A stretch of DNA of 64,000 nt, taken from positions 2,046,001 to 2,110,000 of the forward strand of contig NZ_LT629748.1 of the NCBI RefSeq assembly GCF_900105005.1, given 5' to 3'. This stretch comes from Halopseudomonas litoralis (GTDB taxonomy: Bacteria; Pseudomonadota; Gammaproteobacteria; Pseudomonadales; Pseudomonadaceae). Position 1 is the first letter of the stretch. The number at the start of each line of letters is the position of its first letter. The notes under the pieces were generated by a model. It searched no databases and was not told the DNA's origin. It saw only the letters and a list, made by a program, of their open reading frames with translations. This document shows positions 1-10,042 of the stretch, piece after piece. Position numbers and translations under genes: made by a program.

Positions 1-544
1 CATCAGCCAGAAAGGCCATGGTCATGACCTGCACACCGTGGGCGCGGGGCGGAACAAAGAACTTCTCGTCACGCACCTGCGGCCGGGTACCCGAGGGTAC
101 GCCCAGCATCATGCCCATGCTCGGGCCATAGATATCCGCATCCAGCACACCGACGCGCGCGCCTTCGGCGGCCAGCGCCAGCGCCAGGTTGACGGCGGTG
201 GTGGATTTACCCACGCCACCCTTGCCGGAGGCTACCGCGATGATGTTCTTGACGTTGGCCAGGGCCGGGATACTACCCTGCGCGGGGGCGGCGGGGACTT
301 CCCAGCGGACCTTGATATCGGCCGATTCCACGCCCGGCACGTTCTCGACGGCCACTTTGAGCATCTGAGCGATGCCGTTGATGATGTTGTTGGCCGCATA
401 GCCCAGCACGATGTCCGCGCTGACCCGGGCGCCATCCACTTGCAGTGACCGAAGACAGCCCGCGGCCAACAGGTCGGTCTTGAGATAGGGGTCCTGATAA
501 CTGGCCAGGGCCCGTTCTACAGCGGAGCGGTCAATCTGCGTCAT
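1..544 (-). CDS. apbC: Iron-sulfur cluster carrier protein ApbC/Mrp, N-terminal part (cut by window edge)
   Basis: P-loop NTPase of the Mrp/Nbp35 family, which loads or carries Fe-S clusters in the cytoplasm. The start is ATG at 544; the rest runs off the left edge. The N-terminal 90 residues form a DUF59/MIP18-like domain. The deviant Walker [16 protein letters not shown] and the ADIYGPSMG switch region follow, both typical of the family. The reading frame is open to base 1 and the C-terminal CxxC cluster ligands are not in view. No operon partner is visible on the right: the next gene, dctP, is on the same strand but its stop lies 71 bases upstream of this start. Confidence 0.93.
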   Translation of the reverse strand, partial: MTQIDRSAVERALASYQDPYLKTDLLAAGCLRSLQVDGARVSADIVLGYAANNIINGIAQMLKVAVENVPGVESADIKVRWEVPAAPAQGSIPALANVKNIIAVASGKGGVGKSTTAVNLALALAAEGARVGVLDADIYGPSMGMMLGVPSGTRPQVRDEKFFVPPRAHGVQVMTMAFLAD

Positions 545-615
545 GGTGTAATCCTATGGGGAACAAGATCCCCACATGCTACTGCCTGTGACGCCGATTG
601 ACCACGTCCTGCAAC

Positions 616-1812
616 CTACTCCTGCGGCGTTACCGACTCAGCTGCGTCGTCGCTGGCGTTATCGGTGTGGTCCAGGTCGCCCGGTGTGGGGGATTCGCCA
701 GGCTCGATGCTGTCGTTGGTCTCGGTGGTTTCTACCGGTTCGCCCGCGGACTCCGGCTCACCTTCATCGACCAGCTCCAGCAATGCGTTGAGCAGGTTCT
801 CACCGCGGTCACCGACCATGTCCACAAACACGTCACGGACCGGCAGGCTGCGCTCACGGAACGCCGCGCGCTCTTCCGGGGTGAGGCGGATGATTTCGAT
901 GTCGCTGTTCTCGGTGATGATATCGAGGCGCTCGGCATTCAGGCGGGTCTGGACTTCATGGATATAGGGCACCAGCTCCACCACCGCGTCTTCGATGATC
1001 TCTTCGTGCTCGTCGGACAGGTTGTCATACCAGTCGCTGTTGGCCATGACGGTGGCGACGAACTGCGCCTGGTTGGCGAAGATCATGTAGTCCTGCACCT
1101 GGTAGAAGTCCATCTCCTGATGGGCAAAGACCGGCTGGATGTTGCCATCCAACTGCCCCAGCTGCAGGCCGCTGTACAGCTCGCCGTACTCCATGGTGGT
1201 CGGGTTGGCGCCGTAGGCGCTGTAGGTTTCACGCAGCAGGCGATTATCCATGGTGCGGATGGCCAGACCGGCGAAATCCTCGGGGGTGCGTACTGCCTTG
1301 TTGGCGGTCCAGACCTGCCAGCCTTCAGGCACGATTGCCAGCGGGTGCAGGTTGCGCTCACGGAAGGCATCGACCAGGTCGTCATTCTTGCGGAACTGCT
1401 CGTCGTTGAGAATCTGCGTGTTGCGCAGCTCATCGTCGGTCAATACGAAGCTCAGGCTGAAGAGCTGGGACTCGGGCACAGTGCCGCCGAGAAAGCCCGA
1501 CCCAAATGCCAGCTGCACCGAACCGGCCTGTACCTGGTCATAGATATCGGTGAGGCCACCGAGCTGACCGTACGGGAAAAGTCGCACTTCGACTTGCCCA
1601 TCGGTTTTCTCGCTGACGATCTCCGCGAAGCGGTTGGCGTATTCATACTGCACGCTGCCCTGGATTTCTTCCAGGCCGAAACGCCAGACTTCCACCTGTC
1701 CGGTTGCCGGTTGTTCGTCGGCTGCCGTTTGTGCCTTCTGCTGCTCGTCATCGCTGCCACAGGCCGCGAGAATCAGCGCCGCAGCGCCTACCCATCCATT
1801 TCGCCATTTCAT
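616..1812 (-). CDS. dctP: TRAP transporter solute-binding protein, DctP family
   Basis: Extracytoplasmic receptor of a tripartite ATP-independent periplasmic transporter; it binds an organic acid and delivers it to the DctQM membrane pair encoded divergently. Start chosen at ATG 1812, preceded by AGGAAA. The N-terminus is a lipoprotein signal (ALILAACG), so the protein is probably anchored in the inner membrane. The body has the DctP fold signatures (LAIRTMDN; EYGELYSGLQLGQLDG). At 398 residues it is longer than a typical DctP because of an acidic, proline- and threonine-rich tail of about 50 residues. The substrate cannot be told from sequence. The open frame continues upstream to 2364 but lacks signal and context there. 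Confidence 0.9.
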   Translation of the reverse strand: MKWRNGWVGAAALILAACGSDDEQQKAQTAADEQPATGQVEVWRFGLEEIQGSVQYEYANRFAEIVSEKTDGQVEVRLFPYGQLGGLTDIYDQVQAGSVQLAFGSGFLGGTVPESQLFSLSFVLTDDELRNTQILNDEQFRKNDDLVDAFRERNLHPLAIVPEGWQVWTANKAVRTPEDFAGLAIRTMDNRLLRETYSAYGANPTTMEYGELYSGLQLGQLDGNIQPVFAHQEMDFYQVQDYMIFANQAQFVATVMANSDWYDNLSDEHEEIIEDAVVELVPYIHEVQTRLNAERLDIITENSDIEIIRLTPEERAAFRERSLPVRDVFVDMVGDRGENLLNALLELVDEGEPESAGEPVETTETNDSIEPGESPTPGDLDHTDNASDDAAESVTPQE

Positions 1813-1989
1813 GGAACTTTCCTCTTCGATTGTTCTGATTAGCACTGAAACAGTATCACAGGGTCCGGAGATGTCCATGTGACGGCCCGTGCAATTGGAA
1901 AAAAGATGCTGTATTTTGAAAAAAAGCGAAAAACGCAGCGGTATGGCGGCTATATTCTTCGTCATAGAAAGAATCAGGAAGGAAATATA

Positions 1990-2589
1990 ATGCCCGAGCC
2001 CGCAGCAAGGCAGGCAAAGCATTCGAACACGAACGCGCTCATCAGGATGCTGAGCCTGGCTGACCGGCTGATCGAGCGGGTGGAGAAATTCATCCTCGGC
2101 GGCAGCGTGTTGTTTCTTACCGGCCTGCTGACTCTGCATGTACTGGGCCGACAGCTGCTCGACAGTGGCGTTACCGGCCAGGTCGAGCTGACTCAGTTCA
2201 GTCTTGTGATCATGACCTTTGCCGGCCTGGGATACGCTGTGCGCCGGGCCCGCCACATCGCCATGTCGGCGTTCTATGATCAGTTGCGCGGCTGGCCACG
2301 CAAGGCTCTGCTGGTCTGTATCTGCATTACCTCGGGTACGCTGATGTTGTTTCTTGCCTGGCATGCCTGGGCTTACGTGGATTCCATCCGCGCCATGAAC
2401 CGCACTTCCTCCGCACTGAGCATTCCTCTCTGGATTCCCTATCTGATCGCGCCGATCGGCTTTGTCCTGGCTACCATCCAGTATTGGCTGACGGCCTTGC
2501 GCAATCTGACCTCGGACAAGCTCTACCGCTCGTTCACCGAGCTGGAGCGCTATGACGAGGTGCCTGTCGATGACAGCAATCAGGAATAA
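1990..2589 (+). CDS. dctQ: TRAP transporter small permease, DctQ family
   Basis: Four-helix membrane subunit that joins the binding protein to the large permease of a sodium-driven TRAP transporter. Start chosen at ATG 1990 (protein begins MPEPAAR) because AGGAAGGAA stands just before it; an in-frame upstream start at 1879 has no ribosome site. Of 199 residues, four hydrophobic segments are visible, with the DctQ pattern LTGLLTLHVLGRQLL and the conserved RRARHIAM loop. dctM follows three bases after the stop, so both are cotranscribed and probably translationally coupled. The divergent spacer to dctP (1813-1989) must hold both promoters; it is noticeably A-rich. Confidence 0.88.
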   Translation: MPEPAARQAKHSNTNALIRMLSLADRLIERVEKFILGGSVLFLTGLLTLHVLGRQLLDSGVTGQVELTQFSLVIMTFAGLGYAVRRARHIAMSAFYDQLRGWPRKALLVCICITSGTLMLFLAWHAWAYVDSIRAMNRTSSALSIPLWIPYLIAPIGFVLATIQYWLTALRNLTSDKLYRSFTELERYDEVPVDDSNQE

Positions 2590-2592
2590 CTC

Positions 2593-3873
2593 ATGCTGAC
2601 GCTGACCCTCATCATTACTGTCCTGTTGCTGCTGCTGGGCTTCCCGATGATGTTTCCGCTGCTAGCAGCCAGCCTCATGCTGCTGTTTCTGGTGTTGCAG
2701 ATGGACAATGTCGGTTTGCTGATCGGGCAGATGATCAGTGGTGTGCAGACCTGGGCGCTGGCGGCTGTGCCGCTGTTTATCTTCGCCGCCGACCTGATGA
2801 CCCGCGGGCGTACCGCCAACAGGTTGCTGGATCTGGTGCAGAGTTTTGTCGGGCATCTGCGCGGCGGCTTGCCCATAACCACCGCCGCCAGCTGTACCCT
2901 GTTCGGCGCGGTATCCGGTTCGACCCAGGCGACGGTGGTGGCCATGGGCGGGCCGATGCGGCCGAAGCTGCTGGAAAAGGGTTATTCGGACAAGTTCAGC
3001 ATCGCGCTGATCATCAATGCCAGCGACATCGCCCTGCTGATTCCGCCGAGCATCGGTCTGATTATTTATGGCGTGGTGTCCGGCGCCTCCATCGGCGACC
3101 TGTTCATTGCCGGCATTCTGCCCGGCCTGTTGCTGCTGCTGCTGTTCTCGGCCTATTGCTGGATCGCCTCCATTCGCATGGGCATCGAGCCGGAGCCGAA
3201 GGCTACCTGGCGGTACCGTTGGCAGGCGCTGAAAAAGGCTGCCTTGCCGCTGGGCTTTCCGCTGGTGGTGGTCGGCGGCATCTATGGCGGCCTGTTCAGC
3301 CCGACCGAGGCGGCGGCGATCGCGGTGCTCTATGCGGTGGTGCTGGAGATCGTCATTCTGCGCTCGGTCAAGGTAACCGAGCTGTGGGATATAGCATTGT
3401 CCACCGGCCTGATCACCGCCGTGGTGTTCATTCTGGTGGCGGCGGGCAACGCCTTCACCTATACCATTTCCTTTGCCGGCATCCCGCAGGCGATCCTCAA
3501 TCCGATCATTGCCGATATCGGCCATAGCCAGGTGATGGTGCTGTCGCTGATCGCGGTCTCCTTTTTCATCGGTTGCATGTTCGTTGACCCTATTGTGGTC
3601 ATCCTCATTCTCACGCCGCTGTTCAAGCCGGCGGTTGCCGCCGCCGGGCTGGACCCGGTGCATGTGGGCATCATCGTCACGCTGCAGGCCGCCATCGGCT
3701 CGGCGACTCCGCCCTTCGGCTGCGATATCTTCACTGCCATGGCGATCTTCCGCCGACCGTATTTCGATGTGATCCGCGGTACACCACCGTTTTTCGCTCT
3801 GCTGGTACTGGCGACCATCATCCTGATCCTGTTCCCCTCAATCTCCCTGTGGCTGCCTTCACTGGCCAGTTGA
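2593..3873 (+). CDS. dctM: TRAP transporter large permease, DctM family
   Basis: The transport channel of the TRAP system, in the inner membrane. The 426-residue length and repeated hydrophobic segments (about 12) match the family. Family marks seen are FPMMFPLLAAS at the N-terminus, GAVSGSTQATVVAMGG, IPPSIGLIIYG and FSPTEAAAIAVLYAV. It begins three bases after dctQ stops. After its stop comes a 90-base spacer and then a chemoreceptor gene; that pairing could mean the cell also senses the compound it imports, but this is only an inference from proximity. Confidence 0.93.
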   Translation: MLTLTLIITVLLLLLGFPMMFPLLAASLMLLFLVLQMDNVGLLIGQMISGVQTWALAAVPLFIFAADLMTRGRTANRLLDLVQSFVGHLRGGLPITTAASCTLFGAVSGSTQATVVAMGGPMRPKLLEKGYSDKFSIALIINASDIALLIPPSIGLIIYGVVSGASIGDLFIAGILPGLLLLLLFSAYCWIASIRMGIEPEPKATWRYRWQALKKAALPLGFPLVVVGGIYGGLFSPTEAAAIAVLYAVVLEIVILRSVKVTELWDIALSTGLITAVVFILVAAGNAFTYTISFAGIPQAILNPIIADIGHSQVMVLSLIAVSFFIGCMFVDPIVVILILTPLFKPAVAAAGLDPVHVGIIVTLQAAIGSATPPFGCDIFTAMAIFRRPYFDVIRGTPPFFALLVLATIILILFPSISLWLPSLAS

Positions 3874-3963
3874 TATTACAAATAGTTACTATTGTTTGAG
3901 ACAGTTCTGCCGATAAGCTAGCAAGCAGCACTTTGAGACTCCTGTGTCTCAGGTGACTCACGG

Positions 3964-5709
3964 ATGAAACACAACAACGCCCCGGAAAGGGGCACCGGGG
4001 GAACCATGCAGGCAATTTCCACACCCAACGATACCCAAACCGCGTTACCTTTTTCCCCTGCCGGCACCCGCACTGGTACGGGTCTGGCCCTGTCCATCTG
4101 TATTCTCGCGCTGGGCGGCACACTGCTGTGGCTGGGCGACGGCTTGATCCGCATGCTGGCGCTGGGTTTGACGGCGGTCTCGCTGTTCTTCATCTGGCAA
4201 CTCATCCGCGAGCAGCAACAGGCCTCACCGCTGATCAGCCGGCTCGATCAGGCGAACGCGCTGCAGATCGACCTGTCCGCAACAGTCGGACAGGACACGA
4301 GCGCCGTCAGCCAGACATTCGACAGCTTCAGCACCCGACTGCGCAGCATGATGCTCGATCTGCAACAGCAGAGCCTGAGCATCGCGCTGGCTTCGGCACG
4401 CAACCGGGTTCTTACCGAGCGCACGGAAACCGAGGCCAAGGCACAGCAACAGCTGTCCGAGCTGATCTTCCAGGCCAGTGACCAGACCACCATCGCCCTG
4501 CAGGACATTGCTGCCCGCACCAGCAATATCACCGGCATGACGGCACGCAACCTGGATGGGGCAAAGGAATCGCAGACGCAACTGACCGAGGCGTGTAATC
4601 GGATGCAGCAGATCAGCGAGGCGATGTCCGGCTTCAAGGGCAATATCGAGGCGCTGGATGCCAGTTCCGGACAGATCCGCAAGATCCTCACCACGGTCCA
4701 GGACTTCTCCGCTCAGACCAACATGCTGGCGCTGAACGCGGCCATCGAAGCCGCCCGGGCCGGCGAGCAGGGTCGCGGCTTTGCGGTAGTGGCTGATGAG
4801 GTGCGTAACCTGTCGATTCAAGTGGGTAACGCGGCGGATCAGATTGATCGGCTGATGGAGCAGATGCTCGGCGCCATGACCGGGGCCGAGGAGCAGACTC
4901 GCCACATGCAGGAGCAGTCGGATAATGCCGGTGTGGCGGTCCGCGGTGCGGCGGATCAGTTTGGTGTGATGGTCGAGGATTTCCAGCTGACCAATGATGA
5001 TCTGTTGATGGTCAGCAGCGCGCTGGAAGAACTGGCGGTGGGCAACCAGGAAACCCATCAGCACAGCAGCCAGATCCGTGACAGCAGCCTGACCATCAGT
5101 CGGAACATGGAACAGAGCTTTGTGCTGGCCGACCACCAGCGCGACGAAAGCAATGTGGTGTTGCAGACGCTGAGCCTGATCCGTCTGGGCGAAGGTCGTC
5201 TGGAGCAGGTCAGTGATATATTGCTCACTCGCCGGGGCCGCCTGGAGGCCGTCCTGCAGGAGCTGGATCAACGTGGCGTGGATATGTTCGACCGCAGCTA
5301 CCAGGCCCTCAAGGACCAGCCGGGCAAACATCGGGTCAGTTGGACCGATTCCTTCCGCCAATTGGTGCAGCCGCTGCTGGATGAGTGGGATTGCGGAGGC
5401 GAAGATGGCGTGCTGTATATGACGGCCATTGATGATCAGGGCTACATGGCCGCCGCGCGCACCGCCGCCTCTCAGCCGCTGAGCGGAGACCCGCGCAAGG
5501 ACGCCATGCGCAGTACCCATATGCGCTTCACCATCAGCAACCCGGTGGAGCTGGAGAACCTGCGCAGATGTACTTACATAAGCATGGGTACCTTCATCCT
5601 GCCCGACGGCCGCCCGATCTATGTGCTGTTCGTGCCGCTGATGCTCAAGGATCGCCGCTGGGGAACCCTGACCGCCGGGGTTCTACCGACAGCGCTGGGG
5701 CTTGAGTAG
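3964..5709 (+). CDS. Methyl-accepting chemotaxis protein with C-terminal sensor-like region
   Basis: Chemoreceptor of 581 residues. Two closely spaced hydrophobic segments lie near residues 30-75, so there is almost no periplasmic domain. The cytoplasmic signalling hairpin is clear, with the conserved tip [20 protein letters not shown] and [12 protein letters not shown]. After it come about 150 residues (from [20 protein letters not shown]) ending in a PAS/Cache-like part ([19 protein letters not shown]), which may be the sensing domain. Two starts are possible: 3964 or ATG 4006, the latter preceded by GGGG. Ligand unknown. Confidence 0.9.
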   Translation: MKHNNAPERGTGGTMQAISTPNDTQTALPFSPAGTRTGTGLALSICILALGGTLLWLGDGLIRMLALGLTAVSLFFIWQLIREQQQASPLISRLDQANALQIDLSATVGQDTSAVSQTFDSFSTRLRSMMLDLQQQSLSIALASARNRVLTERTETEAKAQQQLSELIFQASDQTTIALQDIAARTSNITGMTARNLDGAKESQTQLTEACNRMQQISEAMSGFKGNIEALDASSGQIRKILTTVQDFSAQTNMLALNAAIEAARAGEQGRGFAVVADEVRNLSIQVGNAADQIDRLMEQMLGAMTGAEEQTRHMQEQSDNAGVAVRGAADQFGVMVEDFQLTNDDLLMVSSALEELAVGNQETHQHSSQIRDSSLTISRNMEQSFVLADHQRDESNVVLQTLSLIRLGEGRLEQVSDILLTRRGRLEAVLQELDQRGVDMFDRSYQALKDQPGKHRVSWTDSFRQLVQPLLDEWDCGGEDGVLYMTAIDDQGYMAAARTAASQPLSGDPRKDAMRSTHMRFTISNPVELENLRRCTYISMGTFILPDGRPIYVLFVPLMLKDRRWGTLTAGVLPTALGLE

Positions 5710-5716
5710 AGCGCGA

Positions 5717-6340
5717 TTACTCCTTGACGAGCTGCATGAAGGCCACTGCGCGACCTGCGGCCTGGTTGATCAGATCTGTCTGGGTCAGGCCGCTGCTTTT
5801 CAGAGGTTTGAGGTCGTGGTCGCCGGTGTCCAGCCAGCTGACTTGCAGTTGCTCGGACAGCACATACTCAGCCACCTCATCGGGCCTGCCGAGGGGGTCG
5901 CGGGTACCTTGGATGATCAGGCCACGAGTGCGCAGCGGGGCCAGATGGTCGGTGCGCAGCTTCTCCGGCTTGCCGGGCGGGTGGAATGGGTAGCCGAAAC
6001 AGATCAGCCCAGCCGGCTGCAGCTCGTCAGCGAGCAGGCTGGCAACCCGTCCACCCATGGATTTACCGCCGATATACAGCGGCGGCTGGCAAGAACGGTA
6101 ATGCTCACGAAAGCTGTCCTGCAACGCCGGCATGGGATTGGGCGGCCGCTTGCCGCCCCCTGTCCGCCTGTCGGCCATATAGGGGAATTCGAAACGCAAA
6201 ACGCGTATGCCGCGCGTGGCCAGAGCGTCGGCGAGCTGGTTCATATAGTCGCTGTCCATCGGTGCGCCGGCGCCATGAGCCAGCAACAGCGTTGCCTGCG
6301 TCTGCGTGGAAGGTCTGGTTTCGAGAAAAGATGACGACAC
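5717..6340 (-). CDS. Small alpha/beta hydrolase, KANL3/Tex30-like dienelactone-hydrolase clan
   Basis: Predicted cytoplasmic serine hydrolase of 207 residues. The oxyanion region is LLLAHGAGAPMDSDYM and the nucleophile elbow is GGKSMGGR, with the serine as nucleophile; GTRDPLG and the late GDHDLKPL supply the acid and histidine. This layout matches the small bacterial proteins related to human TEX30. It converges with the chemoreceptor gene, their stops being 8 bases apart. Substrate and pathway are unknown. Confidence 0.8.
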   Translation of the reverse strand: MSSSFLETRPSTQTQATLLLAHGAGAPMDSDYMNQLADALATRGIRVLRFEFPYMADRRTGGGKRPPNPMPALQDSFREHYRSCQPPLYIGGKSMGGRVASLLADELQPAGLICFGYPFHPPGKPEKLRTDHLAPLRTRGLIIQGTRDPLGRPDEVAEYVLSEQLQVSWLDTGDHDLKPLKSSGLTQTDLINQAAGRAVAFMQLVKE

Positions 6341-6778
6341 GGGTGCTCCAGATATTGTTGCCCTGGGGGTCAGGTAGCGATGCGCTGGCCTCTACCTTAC
6401 ATCGACTACCCGGTTTTCCAACCAGACACCTTGATTCAGGCCATGTGCGACATCATGCCACATCAAGGCCGGAGGCCATCTCTTCACAGCGGCACCCACG
6501 GGGACTATCCTTGTTCACCCGGTCATTCGGCCCATGGCCGGCACCGCCCGGCCTCCGGGCAGGCGTCAGGGTACCAACGCGATTTCGCCTTGTCGCGGAA
6601 GCTTTCATCGATCAAAAACCTTCCTCGACAAACATCAGCGAACCGCTGTGAATCCCGCCGCGCTGCCCCCTGAAGTGGCCATTACATTGACACGTGTCAT
6701 TGCAAACAGTATGGGCATTCCTCATACTTGCCGCCGCTTTGACCCCCTTTAACCATTGCTATCCGTGGAATCTCTCGC
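6341..6778. other. Gene-free stretch between hydrolase and ccoN
   Basis: About 440 bases without a convincing gene. It should hold the leftward promoter of the hydrolase and, at its right end, the ANR-controlled promoter of ccoN. No tRNA, repeat family or small coding gene was recognised; the short open frames in it lack ribosome sites. Confidence 0.6.
6687..6700 (+). promoter_or_regulatory. ANR/FNR box of the cbb3 operon
   Basis: TTGACACGTGTCAT is a close fit to the FNR/ANR consensus TTGAT-N4-ATCAA. A possible -10 element (CATACT, 6723-6728) lies where a class II activated promoter would need it, about 30 bases further on. This would switch on ccoNOQP when oxygen falls, through the anr gene located 8.7 kb downstream. 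Confidence 0.72.
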
Positions 6779-8206
6779 ATGAGCACAGCTACCACTCCGA
6801 CAGCCTATAACTACAAGGTGGTACGCCAGTTCGCCGTCATGACGGTGGTCTGGGGTATCGTAGGTATGGCATTAGGTGTCTTCATTGCGGCCCAGCTGGT
6901 CTGGCCCGCACTCAACTTTGACCTACCCTGGACCAGCTTCGGACGCTTGCGCCCGCTGCACACCAACGCGGTCATTTTTGCCTTTGGCGGTTGTGCCCTG
7001 ATCGGCACGTCGTTTTACGTGGTGCAGCGCACTACGCAGGCTCGACTGATATCAGACAAAATGGCCGCCTTCGTGTTCTGGGGCTGGCAGGCTGTTATCG
7101 TGCTCGCAGTGATCACCTTGCCGCTGGGCTATACCAGCACCAAGGAGTACGCTGAGCTGGAGTGGCCGATCGACATTCTGATCACGCTGGTGTGGCTGGC
7201 TTACGGTCACGTGTTCTTCGGCACCATTGCCAAGCGCAAGATGAAGCACATCTACGTAGCCAACTGGTTCTACGGGGCATTCATCATCACTATCGCGGTG
7301 CTGCACATCGTCAACAACATGGCGATGCCGGTGAGCATGTGGAAAGCCTATTCCATGTATGCCGGTGCTACCGATGCGATGGTTCAGTGGTGGTACGGTC
7401 ATAACGCCGTGGGCTTCTTCCTGACTGCAGGCTTCCTCGGCATGATGTACTACTTCGTGCCCAAGCAGACCGAGCGTCCGGTTTACTCCTACCGCCTGTC
7501 GATCGTGCACTTCTGGGCACTGATCGGCCTGTACATCTGGGCTGGCCCGCACCACCTGCACTACACCGCCCTGCCTGACTGGGCTCAGACCCTGGGTATG
7601 GTGATGTCGCTGATTCTGCTGGCTCCAAGCTGGGGTGGCATGATCAACGGGATGATGACCCTATCCGGCGCTTGGCACAAACTCCGCACCGACCCGATTC
7701 TGCGCTTCCTGGTCGTGGCACTGGCCTTCTACGGCATGTCCACCTTTGAAGGCCCGATGATGGCCATCAAGACCGTGAACGCCCTGTCGCATTACACTGA
7801 CTGGACTATCGGCCACGTACACGCCGGCGCGCTGGGCTGGGTTGCTATGATCTCCATCGGCGCGATCTACCACATGCTGCCGAAGGTGTTCGGTCGTGAG
7901 CAGATGCACAGCATCGGCCTGATCAACGCGCACTTCTGGCTGGCCACTATCGGTACTGTTCTTTACATCGTATCCATGTGGGTCAACGGTATCACCCAAG
8001 GTCTGATGTGGCGCGCAGTCAACGTTGACGGCACGCTGACCTACTCGTTCGTCGAGGCGCTGGAAGCCAGCCATCCGGGCTTCATCGTCCGCTGGATCGG
8101 CGGCCTGTTCTTCCTGATCGGCATGCTGCTGATGGCCTATAACAGCTGGCGCACCATCCGTGCCGCCAAGCCGGCCGAAGCCCAAGCCGCAGCCCAGATC
8201 GCCTGA
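6779..8206 (+). CDS. ccoN: cbb3-type cytochrome c oxidase subunit I
   Basis: Catalytic subunit of the high-affinity cbb3 oxidase. It reduces oxygen to water at a heme b3-CuB centre in the inner membrane and pumps protons. The 475 residues show 12 hydrophobic segments, heme-ligand histidines in [10 protein letters not shown], the CuB site in [14 protein letters not shown] and [13 protein letters not shown], and [10 protein letters not shown] near the low-spin heme. It is first in a tight operon, with ccoO starting 11 bases after its stop. Expression is expected to rise at low oxygen through the upstream ANR box. Length and motifs are ordinary for Pseudomonas. Confidence 0.97.
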   Translation: MSTATTPTAYNYKVVRQFAVMTVVWGIVGMALGVFIAAQLVWPALNFDLPWTSFGRLRPLHTNAVIFAFGGCALIGTSFYVVQRTTQARLISDKMAAFVFWGWQAVIVLAVITLPLGYTSTKEYAELEWPIDILITLVWLAYGHVFFGTIAKRKMKHIYVANWFYGAFIITIAVLHIVNNMAMPVSMWKAYSMYAGATDAMVQWWYGHNAVGFFLTAGFLGMMYYFVPKQTERPVYSYRLSIVHFWALIGLYIWAGPHHLHYTALPDWAQTLGMVMSLILLAPSWGGMINGMMTLSGAWHKLRTDPILRFLVVALAFYGMSTFEGPMMAIKTVNALSHYTDWTIGHVHAGALGWVAMISIGAIYHMLPKVFGREQMHSIGLINAHFWLATIGTVLYIVSMWVNGITQGLMWRAVNVDGTLTYSFVEALEASHPGFIVRWIGGLFFLIGMLLMAYNSWRTIRAAKPAEAQAAAQIA

Positions 8207-8217
8207 GGAATTGATTG

Positions 8218-8829
8218 ATGAGACAGCATGAGATTGTTGAAAAGAACGTTGGCCTGCTGATCGTACTGATTGTTGTTGCGATCAGCTTCGGTGGCCTGAC
8301 CCAGATCGTGCCGCTGTTCTTCCAGGACGAAACCACCCAGCCGGTTGAGGGCCTGCGGCCCTACACCGCGCTGGAGCTGGAAGGCCGCGACATCTACATC
8401 CGCGAAGGCTGCGTCAGCTGCCACTCGCAGATGATCCGTCCGTTCCGCTCTGAAACCGAGCGTTACGGCCATTACTCCGTCGCCGGTGAAAGCGTCTGGG
8501 AACACCCCTTCCTGTGGGGCTCCAAGCGTACCGGTCCGGACCTGGCCCGTGTTGGCGAGCGTTACTCTGATGACTGGCACCGCGCGCACCTGATCAACCC
8601 TCGTGACGTGGTACCTGAGTCGAAGATGCCTTCGTACCCCTGGTTGCAGGAAAATGTCCTGACTGGTAAGCACACCGCCCGGAAAATGGAAGTGCTGCGC
8701 AAGCTGGGCGTTCCATACACCGATGAAGACATTGCCGGAGCCACTGAAGCGGTCAAGGGCGCAGCTGAAATCGATGCGCTGATCGCCTATCTGCAGCATC
8801 TGGGCACTGTCATCTCCGACCGCCGGTAA
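8218..8829 (+). CDS. ccoO: cbb3-type cytochrome c oxidase subunit II (mono-heme)
   Basis: Membrane-anchored c-type cytochrome that hands electrons to CcoN. One N-terminal transmembrane segment (about residues 12-32) is followed by a periplasmic domain with one heme c site, [14 protein letters not shown]; a methionine in the C-terminal half (SKMPSYPW) is the likely axial ligand. I chose ATG 8218 over the TTG three bases earlier. The protein has 203 residues, normal for the family. ccoQ begins eight bases after the stop. Confidence 0.96.
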   Translation: MRQHEIVEKNVGLLIVLIVVAISFGGLTQIVPLFFQDETTQPVEGLRPYTALELEGRDIYIREGCVSCHSQMIRPFRSETERYGHYSVAGESVWEHPFLWGSKRTGPDLARVGERYSDDWHRAHLINPRDVVPESKMPSYPWLQENVLTGKHTARKMEVLRKLGVPYTDEDIAGATEAVKGAAEIDALIAYLQHLGTVISDRR

Positions 8830-8837
8830 CTACCCCA

Positions 8838-9026
8838 ATGGATATCAACACTCTACGCGGCATCGCCACCATCTTCGCCATGGTGGCCTTTATCGGCATC
8901 GTCTTGTGGGCCTACAGCTCATACAAGAAGAAGGATTTTGATGAGGCCGCTCAGCTGCCCTTCGCCGACGACGATGAAGACCAGAAAACGCGTGAGCAGC
9001 AAGACACCAGGAGTAATGAAAAATGA
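8838..9026 (+). CDS. ccoQ: cbb3-type oxidase small subunit CcoQ
   Basis: Single-span membrane peptide of 62 residues that stabilises the cbb3 complex. It has one hydrophobic helix (IATIFAMVAFIGIVLWAY), a basic patch (YKKKDF) and an acidic tail, the usual CcoQ layout. Its stop overlaps the ccoP start by four bases (ATGA), so translation of the two is probably coupled. Confidence 0.93.
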   Translation: MDINTLRGIATIFAMVAFIGIVLWAYSSYKKKDFDEAAQLPFADDDEDQKTREQQDTRSNEK

Positions 9027-9910
9027 GCAATTTCTGGAGCGGGTACATCATTACCCTCACCGTCGTCTTCCTTCTGTTGGTCACCTGGATCCTGTTTGCC
9101 ACGCGCAAGGGGCAACGGCCGGACCAGACCGACGACACCACCGGCCATGAGTACGATGGCATCGCCGAACTGGATAACCCCCTGCCCCGCTGGTGGTTCA
9201 TGCTGTTCGTCGCCACCATCGTGTATGCGGTGATCTATCTGATCCTGTACCCCGGCATGGGCAAGTTCCCCGGCGTGTTGGGCTGGACTCAGGTTGGTCA
9301 GTACGAGCGTGAAGTCGAGCGTGCTGAAGCGCAGTTTGCACCTATCTTCGCTCGCTACATCGATATGCCGATCGAAGAAGTGGCACGGGATGAAGAAGCA
9401 GGCCGCATCGGTCAGCGTCTGTTCGCCACCAACTGCTCGGTATGTCACGGTTCTGATGCGCGGGGCGCCTTCGGCTTCCCCAACCTGACAGACAATGACT
9501 GGATCTGGGGCGGGGAACCAGAGCAGATCATGACCACAATACGTGAAGGCCGTCAGGCTGCCATGCCGGCATGGCTGGCGGTAATCGGTGAGCAGGGTGT
9601 GCGCAACACGGCAGGTTACGTGCGCAGCCTGTCCGGCCTGGAATCGGACGGCATGGACATCGAGGCCGGCAAGCAGGTGTTCAACACCAACTGCGTGGCC
9701 TGTCATGGTCCGGACGGCAAGGGCAACCCGCTGCTGGGCGCGCCTAACCTGACCGACGATGTATGGCTGTACGGTTCCAGCATGCTGCAGGTTCAGCACA
9801 CCATCCGTGCTGGCCGTAACGGCAACATGCCTGCCCAGGCTCACCTGGGTGACGACAAGCTGCACATGCTTGCCGCCTACGTCTACGGCCTCTCGCTGGA
9901 AGACAAGTAA
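9023..9910 (+). CDS. ccoP: cbb3-type cytochrome c oxidase subunit III (di-heme)
   Basis: Di-heme c cytochrome that accepts electrons from soluble cytochrome c and passes them to CcoO. Two N-terminal membrane segments are visible (YIITLTVVFLLLVTWILFA and WFMLFVATIVYAVIYLIL). Two heme c sites follow, CSVCHGSDARG and CVACHGPDGKG, each with a downstream methionine ligand. The 295-residue length is normal. A strong 12-bp hairpin lies 30 bases downstream and may end or protect the ccoNOQP transcript. Confidence 0.96.
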   Translation: MSNFWSGYIITLTVVFLLLVTWILFATRKGQRPDQTDDTTGHEYDGIAELDNPLPRWWFMLFVATIVYAVIYLILYPGMGKFPGVLGWTQVGQYEREVERAEAQFAPIFARYIDMPIEEVARDEEAGRIGQRLFATNCSVCHGSDARGAFGFPNLTDNDWIWGGEPEQIMTTIREGRQAAMPAWLAVIGEQGVRNTAGYVRSLSGLESDGMDIEAGKQVFNTNCVACHGPDGKGNPLLGAPNLTDDVWLYGSSMLQVQHTIRAGRNGNMPAQAHLGDDKLHMLAAYVYGLSLEDK

Positions 9911-9939
9911 CCCTCAGCGACGCCATGTCGCATGGTGCC

Positions 9940-9973
9940 CACCGCCCGGCCCGGTTATTCTGGCCGGGCGGTG
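9940..9973 (+). terminator. Long GC-rich hairpin between ccoP and ccoG
   Basis: CACCGCCCGGCC and GGCCGGGCGGTG form a perfect 12-bp stem around a 10-base loop. No T-run follows, so it may be an attenuator or an mRNA 3'-end stabiliser rather than a full intrinsic terminator. It separates the structural operon from the assembly operon. Confidence 0.55.
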
Positions 9974-10042
9974 ACGCACGTCTCCTGACCAGATCTCTCC
10001 TGGCCAGGCTATCCCTTCTTTTAACGATATGGCCAGCCTGAT

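Noticed and set aside
598..1842. Long plus-strand open frame (414 codons)
   Set aside because: Antisense shadow of dctP; high GC removes stops. The protein has no family-like features, while the minus strand codes a clear DctP.
4225..5520. Minus-strand open frame of 431 codons
   Set aside because: Antisense of the chemoreceptor; the plus strand holds the conserved signalling hairpin.
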